From: RGIG5579 sp045543495
Lineage (GTDB): Bacteria > Bacillota > Clostridia > Oscillospirales > SIG627
Assembly: GCA_045543495.1 (NCBI GenBank)
Contig: JAZQMO010000033.1
Coordinates: forward strand, 1-15,421
Length of the DNA: 15,421 nucleotides
Direction: 5' to 3'
A program made the translations under genes and the position numbers. Positions 1 to 6,880 of the stretch are shown in pieces; position 1 is the stretch's first letter, and each line of letters starts with the position of its first letter. The notes under the pieces are model-generated. The model was not told where the DNA came from and searched no databases. It saw only the letters and a list, made by a program, of their open reading frames with translations.

Positions 1-202
1 GAATTTGTGATATTACTTTACCGAGCATACAGAAATTATCGATGCAAAAACGATGGTTTTATTAAAATTGGTTAGAGACAAAGAGGTGAATTTTTTTGAA
101 ATATGTAGGGGCCGACGTCCTCGACGGCCCGCAGGTTGTGGCTTTATCAGCCTTTGCTTCTGCGCACGAAGCCGCCTCTTATTTGTAGGGGCCGACGGTC
201 CG
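1..202 (+). repeat. Dispersed repeat element, copy 1: AT-rich left arm plus two GTAGGGG hairpin units
   Basis: Bases 1-133 match 11689-11821 with about three mismatches. The first 104 bases are an AT-rich arm containing a small ATCG...CGAT hairpin. Bases 105-131 are a GC-rich imperfect hairpin unit beginning GTAGGGGCCGACGTCC and ending GACGGCCCG. A second unit, shortened in its loop (GTAGGGGCCGACGGTCCG), starts at 185, exactly 80 bases after the first. Bases 105-202 also match the reverse complement of 11492-11597. The repeat may continue beyond the left edge, because the related copy at 11689 is preceded by another hairpin unit. The function is unknown; similar short GC-rich intergenic hairpins are common in gut Clostridia genomes. 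Confidence 0.85.
96..188 (+). other. Possible 30-codon small ORF inside repeat copy 1 (TTG start)
   Basis: A TTG codon at 96 follows a GAGGTG ribosome binding site (83-88) by seven bases and opens a 30-codon frame ending with TAG at 186-188. The peptide begins MKYVGADVLDGPQ. The copy at 11784-11876 has the same ribosome binding site, start and length, with the variable half differing partly by synonymous or conservative changes. The first 13 residues are simply the conserved hairpin unit read in one frame, so this may be chance. It is listed as a possibility, not as an accepted gene. Confidence 0.2.
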
Positions 203-243
203 TTGCCGTGGCCTTCGCCGCAAGAAAAAAACAACAAACTGAC

Positions 244-272
244 TTGTCAAGAAAAGAAAGCTTTGTTATAAT
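244..272 (+). promoter_or_regulatory. Sigma-A promoter for the GDPD-like gene
   Basis: TTGTCA (244-249) and a perfect TATAAT (267-272) are separated by 17 bases. Transcription would begin near 279. The ribosome binding site GGAGG at 293-297 lies six bases before the ATG at 304. Confidence 0.85.
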
Positions 273-303
273 GAAGGAAGAATAAAATCTTCGGAGGCAA
301 GCA

Positions 304-1545
304 ATGAAAGAACTTTACCGTCCTTATATGACAAGAAGGCCCGAGATCACCTTTCACGATGTGGCCATTGAGTCCCTGACCTTGGAGGCCCTTCGCCCCT
401 TTGCCGATGCAGACGGAGCCTTTCGCAAAAGCTTTGATGTAACCCTGAAGGATCCCGATTTTGACGAGATCTGGATCCTGTCCACCGTGGCACAATACGA
501 AAGCGAGGGAGAAGCCATCCCCGCCGTGCAAATGCGCCTGATCAATGAGGAGGGCAAGACCAATTACTACTCCCCCGTTTACGAGATCGGCCACAAGAGG
601 GAAATGTACCGCCGTGAGTGGCGCCTTCCCCCTGCCTACAAAAATTTTAATATCCTGCGCATTTCCTTTTTGATTCCCGAGGGTGTGACCCTGCACCTGC
701 AAAAGATCTGCAAAAAGGCCAATACCCGCTATCGCCGCGGGGATTTCGGTATTCGCTACCACGGCCACGCAGGCTTCCCCGGTGCCGCCCCTTCCAATAC
801 CGCTCTTTCCTTCCAGCTTGCGGCGGAAATGGGCTTTACCAGCTGTATTACCATCCCGAAATTCACCAAGGACGGCCTGGGCATTTGCTTCCACGATGAC
901 TCCTCCATTCGCAATGAGATCCGCTATGATGACGGCTCCATCATTCCCGAGGGCGGCGAGGACGATCGCCCCATCAGAGAGTTTACCTACGAGGAGCTGA
1001 TGAAATTCGATAAGGGGATCAAGCGGAGCACGGCCTTTGCAGGCACCCGTATGCCCACGATGGACGAATTTTTCCGCATTTGCTCCCTCACGGGAATGGA
1101 TCCCATTTTCTCCGTGCATCCCGCTCTCACCAAGGAGCAATGGCTCTATGTTCGCAAGCTTTTGGAGAAATATCGCCTTTTGGAGCATTTCTGGATCAAA
1201 ATGAGCCACCCCGAGAAAACAAAGCCCGCCGTTGAGGTATTTGACGATGAGATCGCAGGCTATATTCTCATTCAGGGTGTGAAGCAGGATTGGGATCCCG
1301 ATGAGCGGGTCAAGGAGATCGGCTTGGATCGCAACCGTCACAATATCGTGGTGGAATTTTTCCACATTCCCCAAAACGAAGATACGGTGGACGAAAAAAT
1401 CCGCCGTGCCCGTGCCGAGGGGTATCCCGTTTCCGTGGCCGCTATGCTGGGCGGTGTCAGCGGTGTGACCATGCAGAAGCTGATTGACATCGGCGTTTCC
1501 GAATTCACCCTGGATTATCACTGTTCCATGGGCCTTGTTTGGTAA
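304..1545 (+). CDS. GDPD-like (glycerophosphodiester phosphodiesterase fold) protein with degenerate active site
   Basis: This 413-residue protein has no signal peptide or membrane segment and is probably cytosolic. Residues about 1-135 are rich in predicted beta strands and are not recognised; they may be a binding domain. From about residue 150 the order of motifs follows the GDPD TIM barrel. H155-A-G aligns with HRG, P163-S-N-T with PENT, T188-K-D-G with the conserved TKDG, and F196-H197-D with the second catalytic histidine. EFTYEELMKFDKG and PTMDEFF match the later family motifs. The metal-binding ExD of active enzymes is replaced by I182 and I184, the HRG arginine by alanine and the PENT glutamate by serine. 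The following strand that normally holds another acidic ligand reads PIFSVHP. Both histidines remain. The protein is probably a non-catalytic or altered-specificity GDPD relative. The gene is single, with its own promoter and terminator. The start is fixed by a good ribosome binding site. Confidence 0.8.
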   Translation: MKELYRPYMTRRPEITFHDVAIESLTLEALRPFADADGAFRKSFDVTLKDPDFDEIWILSTVAQYESEGEAIPAVQMRLINEEGKTNYYSPVYEIGHKREMYRREWRLPPAYKNFNILRISFLIPEGVTLHLQKICKKANTRYRRGDFGIRYHGHAGFPGAAPSNTALSFQLAAEMGFTSCITIPKFTKDGLGICFHDDSSIRNEIRYDDGSIIPEGGEDDRPIREFTYEELMKFDKGIKRSTAFAGTRMPTMDEFFRICSLTGMDPIFSVHPALTKEQWLYVRKLLEKYRLLEHFWIKMSHPEKTKPAVEVFDDEIAGYILIQGVKQDWDPDERVKEIGLDRNRHNIVVEFFHIPQNEDTVDEKIRRARAEGYPVSVAAMLGGVSGVTMQKLIDIGVSEFTLDYHCSMGLVW

Positions 1546-1550
1546 ATAGA

Positions 1551-1590
1551 AGGTAGGCTTTCCCTCGGGAAAGCCTACCTTTTCTTTTCT
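1551..1590 (+). terminator. Rho-independent terminator (hairpin A) of the GDPD-like gene
   Basis: AGGTAGGCTTTCCC (1551-1564) is fully complementary to GGGAAAGCCTACCT (1567-1580). This gives a 13-bp stem with a CTCG loop, followed by TTTCTTTTCT. It begins five bases after the stop codon. The same hairpin core recurs at 3479-3504, 10487-10512 and 12015-12038. Confidence 0.9.
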
Positions 1591-1614
1591 CTCTTCTCTC
1601 TTCTCTTTTCACTC

Positions 1615-1643
1615 AAAAAAAGGAGCCTTTCGGCTCCTTTTTT
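1615..1643 (-). terminator. Terminator (hairpin B), bidirectional, for the nitrilase-family gene
   Basis: AGGAGCC (1621-1627) pairs with GGCTCCT (1632-1638) around a TTTC loop, flanked by an A run on the left and a T run on the right, so it can work on both strands. On the minus strand the hairpin starts directly at the TAA of the amidase gene and is followed by seven T residues. Confidence 0.9.
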
Positions 1644-2508
1644 AGTTCCACTTTTCGGGGTCGTAGCCCAGATCGGAGGAATACAGATCCGTGCGGCGGC
1701 AGGTAATGCGATTGTTGGTGGCGTTTTGATTTTTGCGGCGGGATTCCACCAGATCCACCTCGGCATACACGATGGTCTCCTCGTTCCAAGGGGCAATGGG
1801 GGCACAAATGCCGCCCTTGGGATTGGTGATCATGCTCTGTCCCCCTGCGGTCATGGAATTGCAGGTGCCCACTCGGTTGCACGCCGCCACATAGATATGG
1901 TTGGAGGCAGAGGCGGCCATACAAAGGGGAACCAAGGGGGTGTGGATCCCCTCGGGCATATTGTAAGCCTTGCTGAAATTCTGGGAGGCGTAGGAAACGC
2001 ACACCAGATCCGCACCCTGCAAAGCGGCAATGCGGAAGGTCTCGGGGAAATAGGAATCCATACAGATCAAAAGGGCAATGCGGCCGTAGGGCGTGCGGAA
2101 TACGGGGATCCCCAAATTGCCCGGCTCATACCACAAAAATTCATTGGAGCACAGGTGGGTCTTGCGGTATTTGCCCACAAAGCCTTCGGGCCCGATGAAA
2201 ACGGAGGTGTTATACAGATCGATCCCATCCTGCTCCACCATGGTACCCGTCAGATACACCGCAAGCTCCTTGGCAAGAGACGAAAGTCTCTCGCAGGTCT
2301 TGCCGCCCGGAACCTTCTCGGCCACGGAATAGACCTCCTCCCGACAGTTTCCTGCGGAGCCCACATTGAATACCTCGGGAAGCAAAATAAGCCTCGCCCC
2401 GTTTCGGGCGGCCTCGCGAATATATGTTTCGGCCTTCTCCAGATTGCGATCTACCTCGTGAAAATAAGGCTCGATCTGAATGCAGGCGATCTTCAGCGGT
2501 GAAAACAT
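1642..2508 (-). CDS. Carbon-nitrogen hydrolase (nitrilase superfamily amidase)
   Basis: This 288-residue cytosolic enzyme of the nitrilase superfamily hydrolyses a non-peptide C-N bond (amide or carbamoyl type); the substrate cannot be read from the sequence. The Glu-Lys-Cys triad is complete: E45 in LILLPEVF, K116 in GKYRKTHL and C149 in ALLICMDSYFPE. Further family marks are the start KIACIQIEP, GGQSMITNPKGG, and the C-terminal RRTDLY, typical of N-carbamoylputrescine amidase and related branches. The length is normal. A ribosome binding site AGGAGG (minus strand, 2517-2522) lies eight bases before the ATG. It is divergent from the membrane-anchored protein at 2661, with separate promoters. 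No pathway neighbours are present to define the substrate. Confidence 0.9.
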   Translation of the reverse strand: MFSPLKIACIQIEPYFHEVDRNLEKAETYIREAARNGARLILLPEVFNVGSAGNCREEVYSVAEKVPGGKTCERLSSLAKELAVYLTGTMVEQDGIDLYNTSVFIGPEGFVGKYRKTHLCSNEFLWYEPGNLGIPVFRTPYGRIALLICMDSYFPETFRIAALQGADLVCVSYASQNFSKAYNMPEGIHTPLVPLCMAASASNHIYVAACNRVGTCNSMTAGGQSMITNPKGGICAPIAPWNEETIVYAEVDLVESRRKNQNATNNRITCRRTDLYSSDLGYDPEKWN

Positions 2509-2534
2509 TTTTTCTTCCTCCTTTGCTTGCCTTC

Positions 2535-2563
2535 ATTATAGCAAATCCAAAGCCCTTTGTCTA
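2535..2563 (-). promoter_or_regulatory. Extended -10 promoter of the nitrilase-family gene
   Basis: On the minus strand, TAGACA (2563-2558) and TGC-TATAAT (-10 at 2540-2535) are separated by 17 bases. The TATAATGAAGG stretch is also seen at the -10 of the gene at 304. Confidence 0.85.
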
Positions 2564-2604
2564 CGGCTTTTTTCAGGGGAAAATAATAAAATTTTCTTAC
2601 CCTA

Positions 2605-2634
2605 TGGACTTTCCCCGATCCTTTGTGTTATACT
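2605..2634 (+). promoter_or_regulatory. Promoter of the membrane-anchored stalk-domain gene
   Basis: The extended -10 element TGT-TATACT (hexamer 2629-2634) is clear. The -35 is weak: TGGACT at 2605-2610 with an 18-base spacer. A ribosome binding site AAGGAGGGG lies at 2643-2650, upstream of the ATG at 2661. Confidence 0.65.
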
Positions 2635-2660
2635 ATTAAAAAAAGGAGGGGAGATCTGCC

Positions 2661-3416
2661 ATGGCACAGGAACGCTACCGCACCACGCCGCAACGGCCAA
2701 ACAGACAGGGCCCCAAGACTGCACCTGCGGCAAACCCTCCCCGTCCCGCAGGAAAAAAGCCTCGGCCCAAGAGCGCCGCGCAGCTGCAAGAGGAGCGCCT
2801 GCAGGCCCGCCGCCGCAGAAGGCTCCACCGTCAGCGCCGTTTGCAGCTTATGAAGGTTTCCTTTTTGGTGTCCCTTGTGATGGTTGCCCTTTACTGGGCT
2901 TATGTGGCCCTCTCCATTGTCAATCGGCCCGACGGCACGGAAAACGCCCTCCCCCTGATGATCTTTACCGAAGGGGAACGGGAGGATGACAGCACCTTAG
3001 AGATCGGGGAGGTCTTTTTCAACGGGGCCTATTACCTGCCCGTCACGGAGCTGGAGCCTTATATGGCCATCAGCCAATTCGGGGATCACAAGACCCGCTC
3101 CTTCCTTCTTTGCGGCTCGGAGGAATACGCCACCTTCACCTTGGGGTCCCCCGCTGTGGAGATCAACGGGGTGGAGACCTCCCTGAAGGAAAATTCCTTC
3201 CTCCTGAACGATGTTTTGTATATTCCGATGGATTTTTTCACCGATAAAATGAACTGCTTTACCTTTACGGAGTCGGCCCCCTTGGCGGCCAAGGTGCTCA
3301 CCTTTAACGAAAGTGTGACCCCCGCCTTCCGCTTCCATTCCGACTCTGCCCCCGCTCGGGTGGATCCGGCCACGGTGCCCGTTGCCCCCGTCCTCCCTGC
3401 GGAGCCGGCAGTATAA
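2661..3416 (+). CDS. Membrane-anchored protein with copper-amine-oxidase-N/stalk-like domain
   Basis: This is a 251-residue protein. Residues 1-64 are proline-rich and very basic (RRRRRLHRQRRL at 50-61), which predicts a cytoplasmic tail. One transmembrane helix spans about 66-87. The rest should lie outside the cell. Residues about 113-195 hold two beta-type segments. The second, ATFTLGSPAVEINGVETSL followed by LLNDVLYIPMDFF (157-193), follows the pattern of the copper amine oxidase N-terminal-like (stalk) domain of Firmicutes surface proteins: strand-NG-strand, then N-G/D-x-YIP. No catalytic motif is present. The C-terminus is a short Pro/Ala/Val tail. The role is unknown; a cell-envelope structural or ligand-binding role is an inference. 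It stands alone between the nitrilase gene and addB, with its own promoter and terminator. Confidence 0.7.
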   Translation: MAQERYRTTPQRPNRQGPKTAPAANPPRPAGKKPRPKSAAQLQEERLQARRRRRLHRQRRLQLMKVSFLVSLVMVALYWAYVALSIVNRPDGTENALPLMIFTEGEREDDSTLEIGEVFFNGAYYLPVTELEPYMAISQFGDHKTRSFLLCGSEEYATFTLGSPAVEINGVETSLKENSFLLNDVLYIPMDFFTDKMNCFTFTESAPLAAKVLTFNESVTPAFRFHSDSAPARVDPATVPVAPVLPAEPAV

Positions 3417-3504
3417 AAAGGAGCCTTTGGGCTCCTTTTTTTGAGTGAAAAGAGAAGAGAGAAGAGAGAAAAGAAACGGTAGGCTTCCCCTCGGGAAAGC
3501 CTAC
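3413..3504. repeat. Double-terminator repeat module, copy 2 (inverted relative to 1551-1643)
   Basis: Read on the minus strand this is hairpin A (3504-3479), the same CT-rich linker, then hairpin B (3435-3420). The linker matches copy 1 at all but one of about 42 positions. Hairpin B acts as terminator of the gene ending at 3416. Hairpin A, just upstream of the addB promoter, has no gene of its own to terminate in this orientation. That argues the block was copied as a unit. Confidence 0.85.
3415..3442 (+). terminator. Terminator (hairpin B) of the stalk-domain gene
   Basis: GGAGCC (3420-3425) and GGCTCC (3430-3435) form a stem around TTTG, preceded by an A run that starts in the TAA stop codon and followed by seven T residues. 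Confidence 0.9.
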
Positions 3505-3525
3505 TTTAATATTTTACCGTAATGT

Positions 3526-3554
3526 TTGCAAAGAATGTCGTTTCGTGGTATGAT
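3526..3554 (+). promoter_or_regulatory. addBA promoter
   Basis: TTGCAA (3526-3531) and an extended -10 TGG-TATGAT (hexamer 3549-3554) are separated by 17 bases. A strong ribosome binding site AGGAGGGG (3569-3576) precedes the addB ATG at 3581. No other promoter is obvious before addA, so the two genes should be one transcript. Confidence 0.8.
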
Positions 3555-3580
3555 GGAAAAAGAAACACAGGAGGGGAATT

Positions 3581-6500
3581 ATGTTCTATCGCATTACGGG
3601 AACCGATCTGAAAGCAAAACGAGAAAAAATGATGGAATTGGCCCGCGCCGCCTTTGCCGAGGGCAGGCGGGTGTATATCCTTGTGCCCGAGCAGGCCACC
3701 GCCCTCTATGAGCGAGCGGTGCTGGAGGCCTGCGGCCCTGCCTCCTCCCTCTTGGTGGAGGTCACCTGCTTCTCCCGCCTGATGAATCTGGTGGGGCGAA
3801 GCTGGGGCGAATTGAGCCAAAAAAGCATCACCGAGGAGGAAAAGAAGCTCCTTTTGTCCCGTATCGTGCGGGAGAAGGACAGCCTTTTCCCCCATCTTCC
3901 CCTGACCCGAAGCCCCGATGGGATCGAAGCGCTCCTGTCGGAGATGGAGGAGCTGGTGCAGGCGGGCCTGACCCCCGAAAGAGCCGAGGAAATTGCTCGG
4001 GAGCACCCCGAAAAGACCGAGCTTTCCCAAACCTTAACGGAGCTTCTTCTGGCCCATCGGCTTCTGCGCTCCGCCATGGGCAAGGCATATTCCGACCCCG
4101 CCATGGAGGAGGAAAAGCTTGCCCGCATCCTCACCGAATACGACTTTTTCCGTGACAGCTGCGTGCTCCTTGACCTGTTTTGGGACTTTACCGCTCCCCA
4201 AGAAAGGATCTTAGAGCGGATCCTGGCTACCGCCCATACCGTGGCCGTCAGCTTTTTATTGGAGCGGGAGGGAAGCCTGTTTCACCGTGCCAAAACGGCC
4301 CACCGCCACCTTCTGCGCCTTGCCGCCCGAAACGGGGTGCCAAGCGAGGAGATCCCCTTCTCCCTCGCTCCAAGGGAAGGCGGCCTTTCCCTTTTGCGGC
4401 AGAACCTTGCCGTGCCGAGAGCCCCCGAGGAAAGCATCCCCTCTGACATTCGTCTGGTGGAGTGTGCCGACAAGGAGAGCGAGGGAGCCTTTGTGGCCGA
4501 TGCCATTTTGGAGAAGGTGCACAAGGGCGGCGCCCGTTGGCAGGATTTTGCCGTGCTCGCCCGCTCGGAGGGGGAGTTGTTTGAATTGACCCAAGCCCTC
4601 CTTGCCGCCGAGATCCCCTTTTTCTGCGAGGAGAAAAAGCCCCTTGCCACAAGCCGCCTCGCCCGCACCCTGCTTTTGGCCACCCGCCTTGCCACGGGTC
4701 TTGCAAGTGACGAGACGCTTCGCAATTACCTGACCTTCGGCCTGTTTCGGGTGGATCCGGAAGGCCTCTTTTTGCTTGAAAAATACGTTGCCACCTGGCA
4801 CCTTTACCCCTCGGCCTGCCTCAAGCCCGAGCCCTTTGTGAAAAATCCCGATGGCTACCAAACGCCCACGGAGCGCTCACAGCGGGAATTGGAAAGGATC
4901 AACCGAGTCAAGGAGGAGATCTTTTCTCCCCTGCGGGAGCTGACCTTTCAGCTCCAAAAGGGCACCGTGGAGGAAAAGGTCACGGCGCTGGTCTCCTTCC
5001 TGACCCGCATCGGTGCGGAAAAGAGCCTGAAGGAGAAAATGGCGCAGTGCAAGAAGGAGGGCAAATGGGAAGAGGCCGCCGAGGCCGTTCAGGAATGGAA
5101 TACCGTTCTCTCCCGCCTTTCGGGTCTTGCCCGAGCCTTGGGCGGGGAAAGGGAGGAGGGCAAGGAGTTTTATTCTCTCCTGTCCCTGACCCTGTCGGGC
5201 TCTCTCCCCGGCCACCTGCCCCAAGGGCGGGATCGGGTGCAGCTTGGTCGGGTGGATTTTATGCGCCCCACGGGAGCCAAGCACCTGTTTTTGGTGGGAA
5301 TGAATACGGGTGTTTTCCCCGCCGAAATTCCCCGAGGAAAATTTTTGTCCCAAAGGGACCGTGAATTCCTGTCCCGTCAGGATCTTCCCCTGAGCCACGC
5401 CGAGGCCTTTGCCGATGACGAAAGCTTTTATTTCTATCTTTCCTGTCTCTTTGCCGAGGAAAGCCTGACCCTCTCTGCCCGTTCCCAAGGGGGCGTGAGC
5501 CTCTTTTTCAAGGAGGTTCAAAGGCTCTTCCCCCGCCTGACCAAGGAAGTCTTTTCTCCCGAGGGCGCCCTGCCCCGCACCCCGCAGGCGGCCTTCCGCT
5601 TTGTGGTGGAGCACGCCCAGGAGGATAGCCCCTTGGTGGCGGCGCTGTCGGAATATCTTGCAGGGCAGGAGGGCTTTGCCAACCGCCAGCTCCAAAGCCT
5701 TGCGGGCAAGGCCTTTTTGAAGCAAAAGCCCCGCCTTGCGGAGGAATTGCCCTATGAAAATACCTCCATCGGAATGAGCTATTCCCGTATGGAGCAATAC
5801 ACCAAATGCCCCTATTCCTACTTTGCCGCCTACCTTCTGGAGGCCCGAGAGGATCAGGAGGCCGAGGTGGCCGCCAATGTGAAGGGAAATTTTGTCCACC
5901 GTGTGCTGGAAAAGGTGCTCTCCACCCTGACCGCAGGAGGAAAAAAGCTCTCGGAGGTCCCCGAGGGGGAATTAAAGCTCCTTTCCGAGAAGGCCTGCGG
6001 GGAGACCATAGAGGAAATGCTCCCCGGCACCCTTCCTCCCGATGTGGCGTATCTGGTGCGCCGCCTGAAAAAGACTTCTTTCCTGATCCTTCGGAATATG
6101 CGGGAGGAATTTGCCCTCTCCGCCTTTGCGCCCCTGTATTTTGAAAAGGATATCAAGGATCTGGGCGGGTATGAGATCCCGCTGGATGACGGCACCTTCC
6201 TTCGCTTCAGCGGGAATATTGACCGTGTGGATCTGTACCGCTCCGAGGACGGAGAAAATTGGGTTCGGGTCATTGACTACAAAACAGGCGGCCACGATTT
6301 CAAATGGGAGAATGTGGCAAGCGGCCTGTCTCTGCAAATGCTTTTGTATCTGTTTTCCCTGTGGGGGAAGAGCCCCGATCCCAAGGATCCGGAGGTCAAG
6401 CCCTTTATGCCTGCGGGCATTTTGTATATGAACGGAATGGATGAGGTGGTGTCCTGCTCCTCTGCCGATAAGCTGGAGGAGGTGAGAAGGGATCCCTATT

Positions 6501-6880
6501 ACTGCCTCGGGCGGGACGGTATGATGATCGACCGAGAGGAGCTGATCTGTGCCGCCGATCCCGAGGGGGATAAGAAAAACATTCCCTTCAAAAAAGAGAA
6601 TTTCATTTCCTTGGAGGCCCTCGGCTTCTTGAAAAACAAGGTGGAAAAGGATTTTGCCCGCTTGGCCAAAAGCATTAAGGCGGGAGAAATTTCCCCTTCT
6701 CCCCTTTGCAAAAAGGATATGGACGGCTGCACCTTCTGCCCCTATCTGCCCCTGTGCCGCAGGGAAAAGGAGGATCGCCGCCTGATGCGCACCAAGGTGC
6801 CCAAATCAGAGCTGTTCGGCGAGGAAAAGAAGGAAAGTAAAACGAAAAAAACAAAAAAGAAGGAGGGGGAGGGCAAATGA
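3581..6880 (+). CDS. addB: AddB subunit of the AddAB (RexBA) helicase-nuclease
   Basis: This 1099-residue protein is of usual length for AddB. AddAB resects double-strand breaks to a recombination hotspot and prepares 3' ends for RecA; AddB cuts the 5' strand and reads the hotspot. The C-terminal PD-(D/E)XK nuclease is intact: H773 in NFVHRVL, D881 in GNIDRVD, D899 and K901 in VIDYKTGG, then QMLLYLFSL. The iron-sulfur staple cysteines are present: C743 in KCPYSYF, and C1050, C1053 and C1059 in GCTFCPYLPLC. The N-terminal VPEQAT motif is present, but the usual P-loop just before it (GxAGSGKT type) is absent; the region reads TGTDLKAKREK. An upstream in-frame TGA at 3551 rules out a longer protein. 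The last 20 residues are lysine-rich, and their purine-rich codons also supply the addA ribosome binding site. Confidence 0.95.
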   Translation: MFYRITGTDLKAKREKMMELARAAFAEGRRVYILVPEQATALYERAVLEACGPASSLLVEVTCFSRLMNLVGRSWGELSQKSITEEEKKLLLSRIVREKDSLFPHLPLTRSPDGIEALLSEMEELVQAGLTPERAEEIAREHPEKTELSQTLTELLLAHRLLRSAMGKAYSDPAMEEEKLARILTEYDFFRDSCVLLDLFWDFTAPQERILERILATAHTVAVSFLLEREGSLFHRAKTAHRHLLRLAARNGVPSEEIPFSLAPREGGLSLLRQNLAVPRAPEESIPSDIRLVECADKESEGAFVADAILEKVHKGGARWQDFAVLARSEGELFELTQALLAAEIPFFCEEKKPLATSRLARTLLLATRLATGLASDETLRNYLTFGLFRVDPEGLFLLEKYVATWHLYPSACLKPEPFVKNPDGYQTPTERSQRELERINRVKEEIFSPLRELTFQLQKGTVEEKVTALVSFLTRIGAEKSLKEKMAQCKKEGKWEEAAEAVQEWNTVLSRLSGLARALGGEREEGKEFYSLLSLTLSGSLPGHLPQGRDRVQLGRVDFMRPTGAKHLFLVGMNTGVFPAEIPRGKFLSQRDREFLSRQDLPLSHAEAFADDESFYFYLSCLFAEESLTLSARSQGGVSLFFKEVQRLFPRLTKEVFSPEGALPRTPQAAFRFVVEHAQEDSPLVAALSEYLAGQEGFANRQLQSLAGKAFLKQKPRLAEELPYENTSIGMSYSRMEQYTKCPYSYFAAYLLEAREDQEAEVAANVKGNFVHRVLEKVLSTLTAGGKKLSEVPEGELKLLSEKACGETIEEMLPGTLPPDVAYLVRRLKKTSFLILRNMREEFALSAFAPLYFEKDIKDLGGYEIPLDDGTFLRFSGNIDRVDLYRSEDGENWVRVIDYKTGGHDFKWENVASGLSLQMLLYLFSLWGKSPDPKDPEVKPFMPAGILYMNGMDEVVSCSSADKLEEVRRDPYYCLGRDGMMIDREELICAADPEGDKKNIPFKKENFISLEALGFLKNKVEKDFARLAKSIKAGEISPSPLCKKDMDGCTFCPYLPLCRREKEDRRLMRTKVPKSELFGEEKKESKTKKTKKKEGEGK

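Larger units (their letters stand above)
1551..1643. repeat. Double-terminator repeat module, copy 1 (hairpin A - linker - hairpin B)
   Basis: The block has hairpin A (1551-1580), a pyrimidine-rich linker of CT runs ending CACTC plus an A run (1580-1620), and hairpin B (1621-1638). The whole block reappears in inverted orientation at 3413-3504. The linker differs at only one of about 42 positions, while the hairpin loops differ more. Here it sits between two convergent genes and serves both as terminator. Confidence 0.85.

Noticed and set aside
53..271. ATG-started 72-codon frame in the left repeat, with a partner at 11741-12001
   Set aside because: There is no ribosome binding site. The two frames diverge after the shared repeat, run into promoter or hairpin sequence and are Arg/Gly-rich translations of the hairpin units.
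247..1521. 424-codon open frame on the minus strand opposite the GDPD-like gene
   Set aside because: It is a codon-bias shadow: no family motifs, low-complexity His/Gly-rich composition, and the plus strand has clear domain motifs with promoter, ribosome binding site and terminator.
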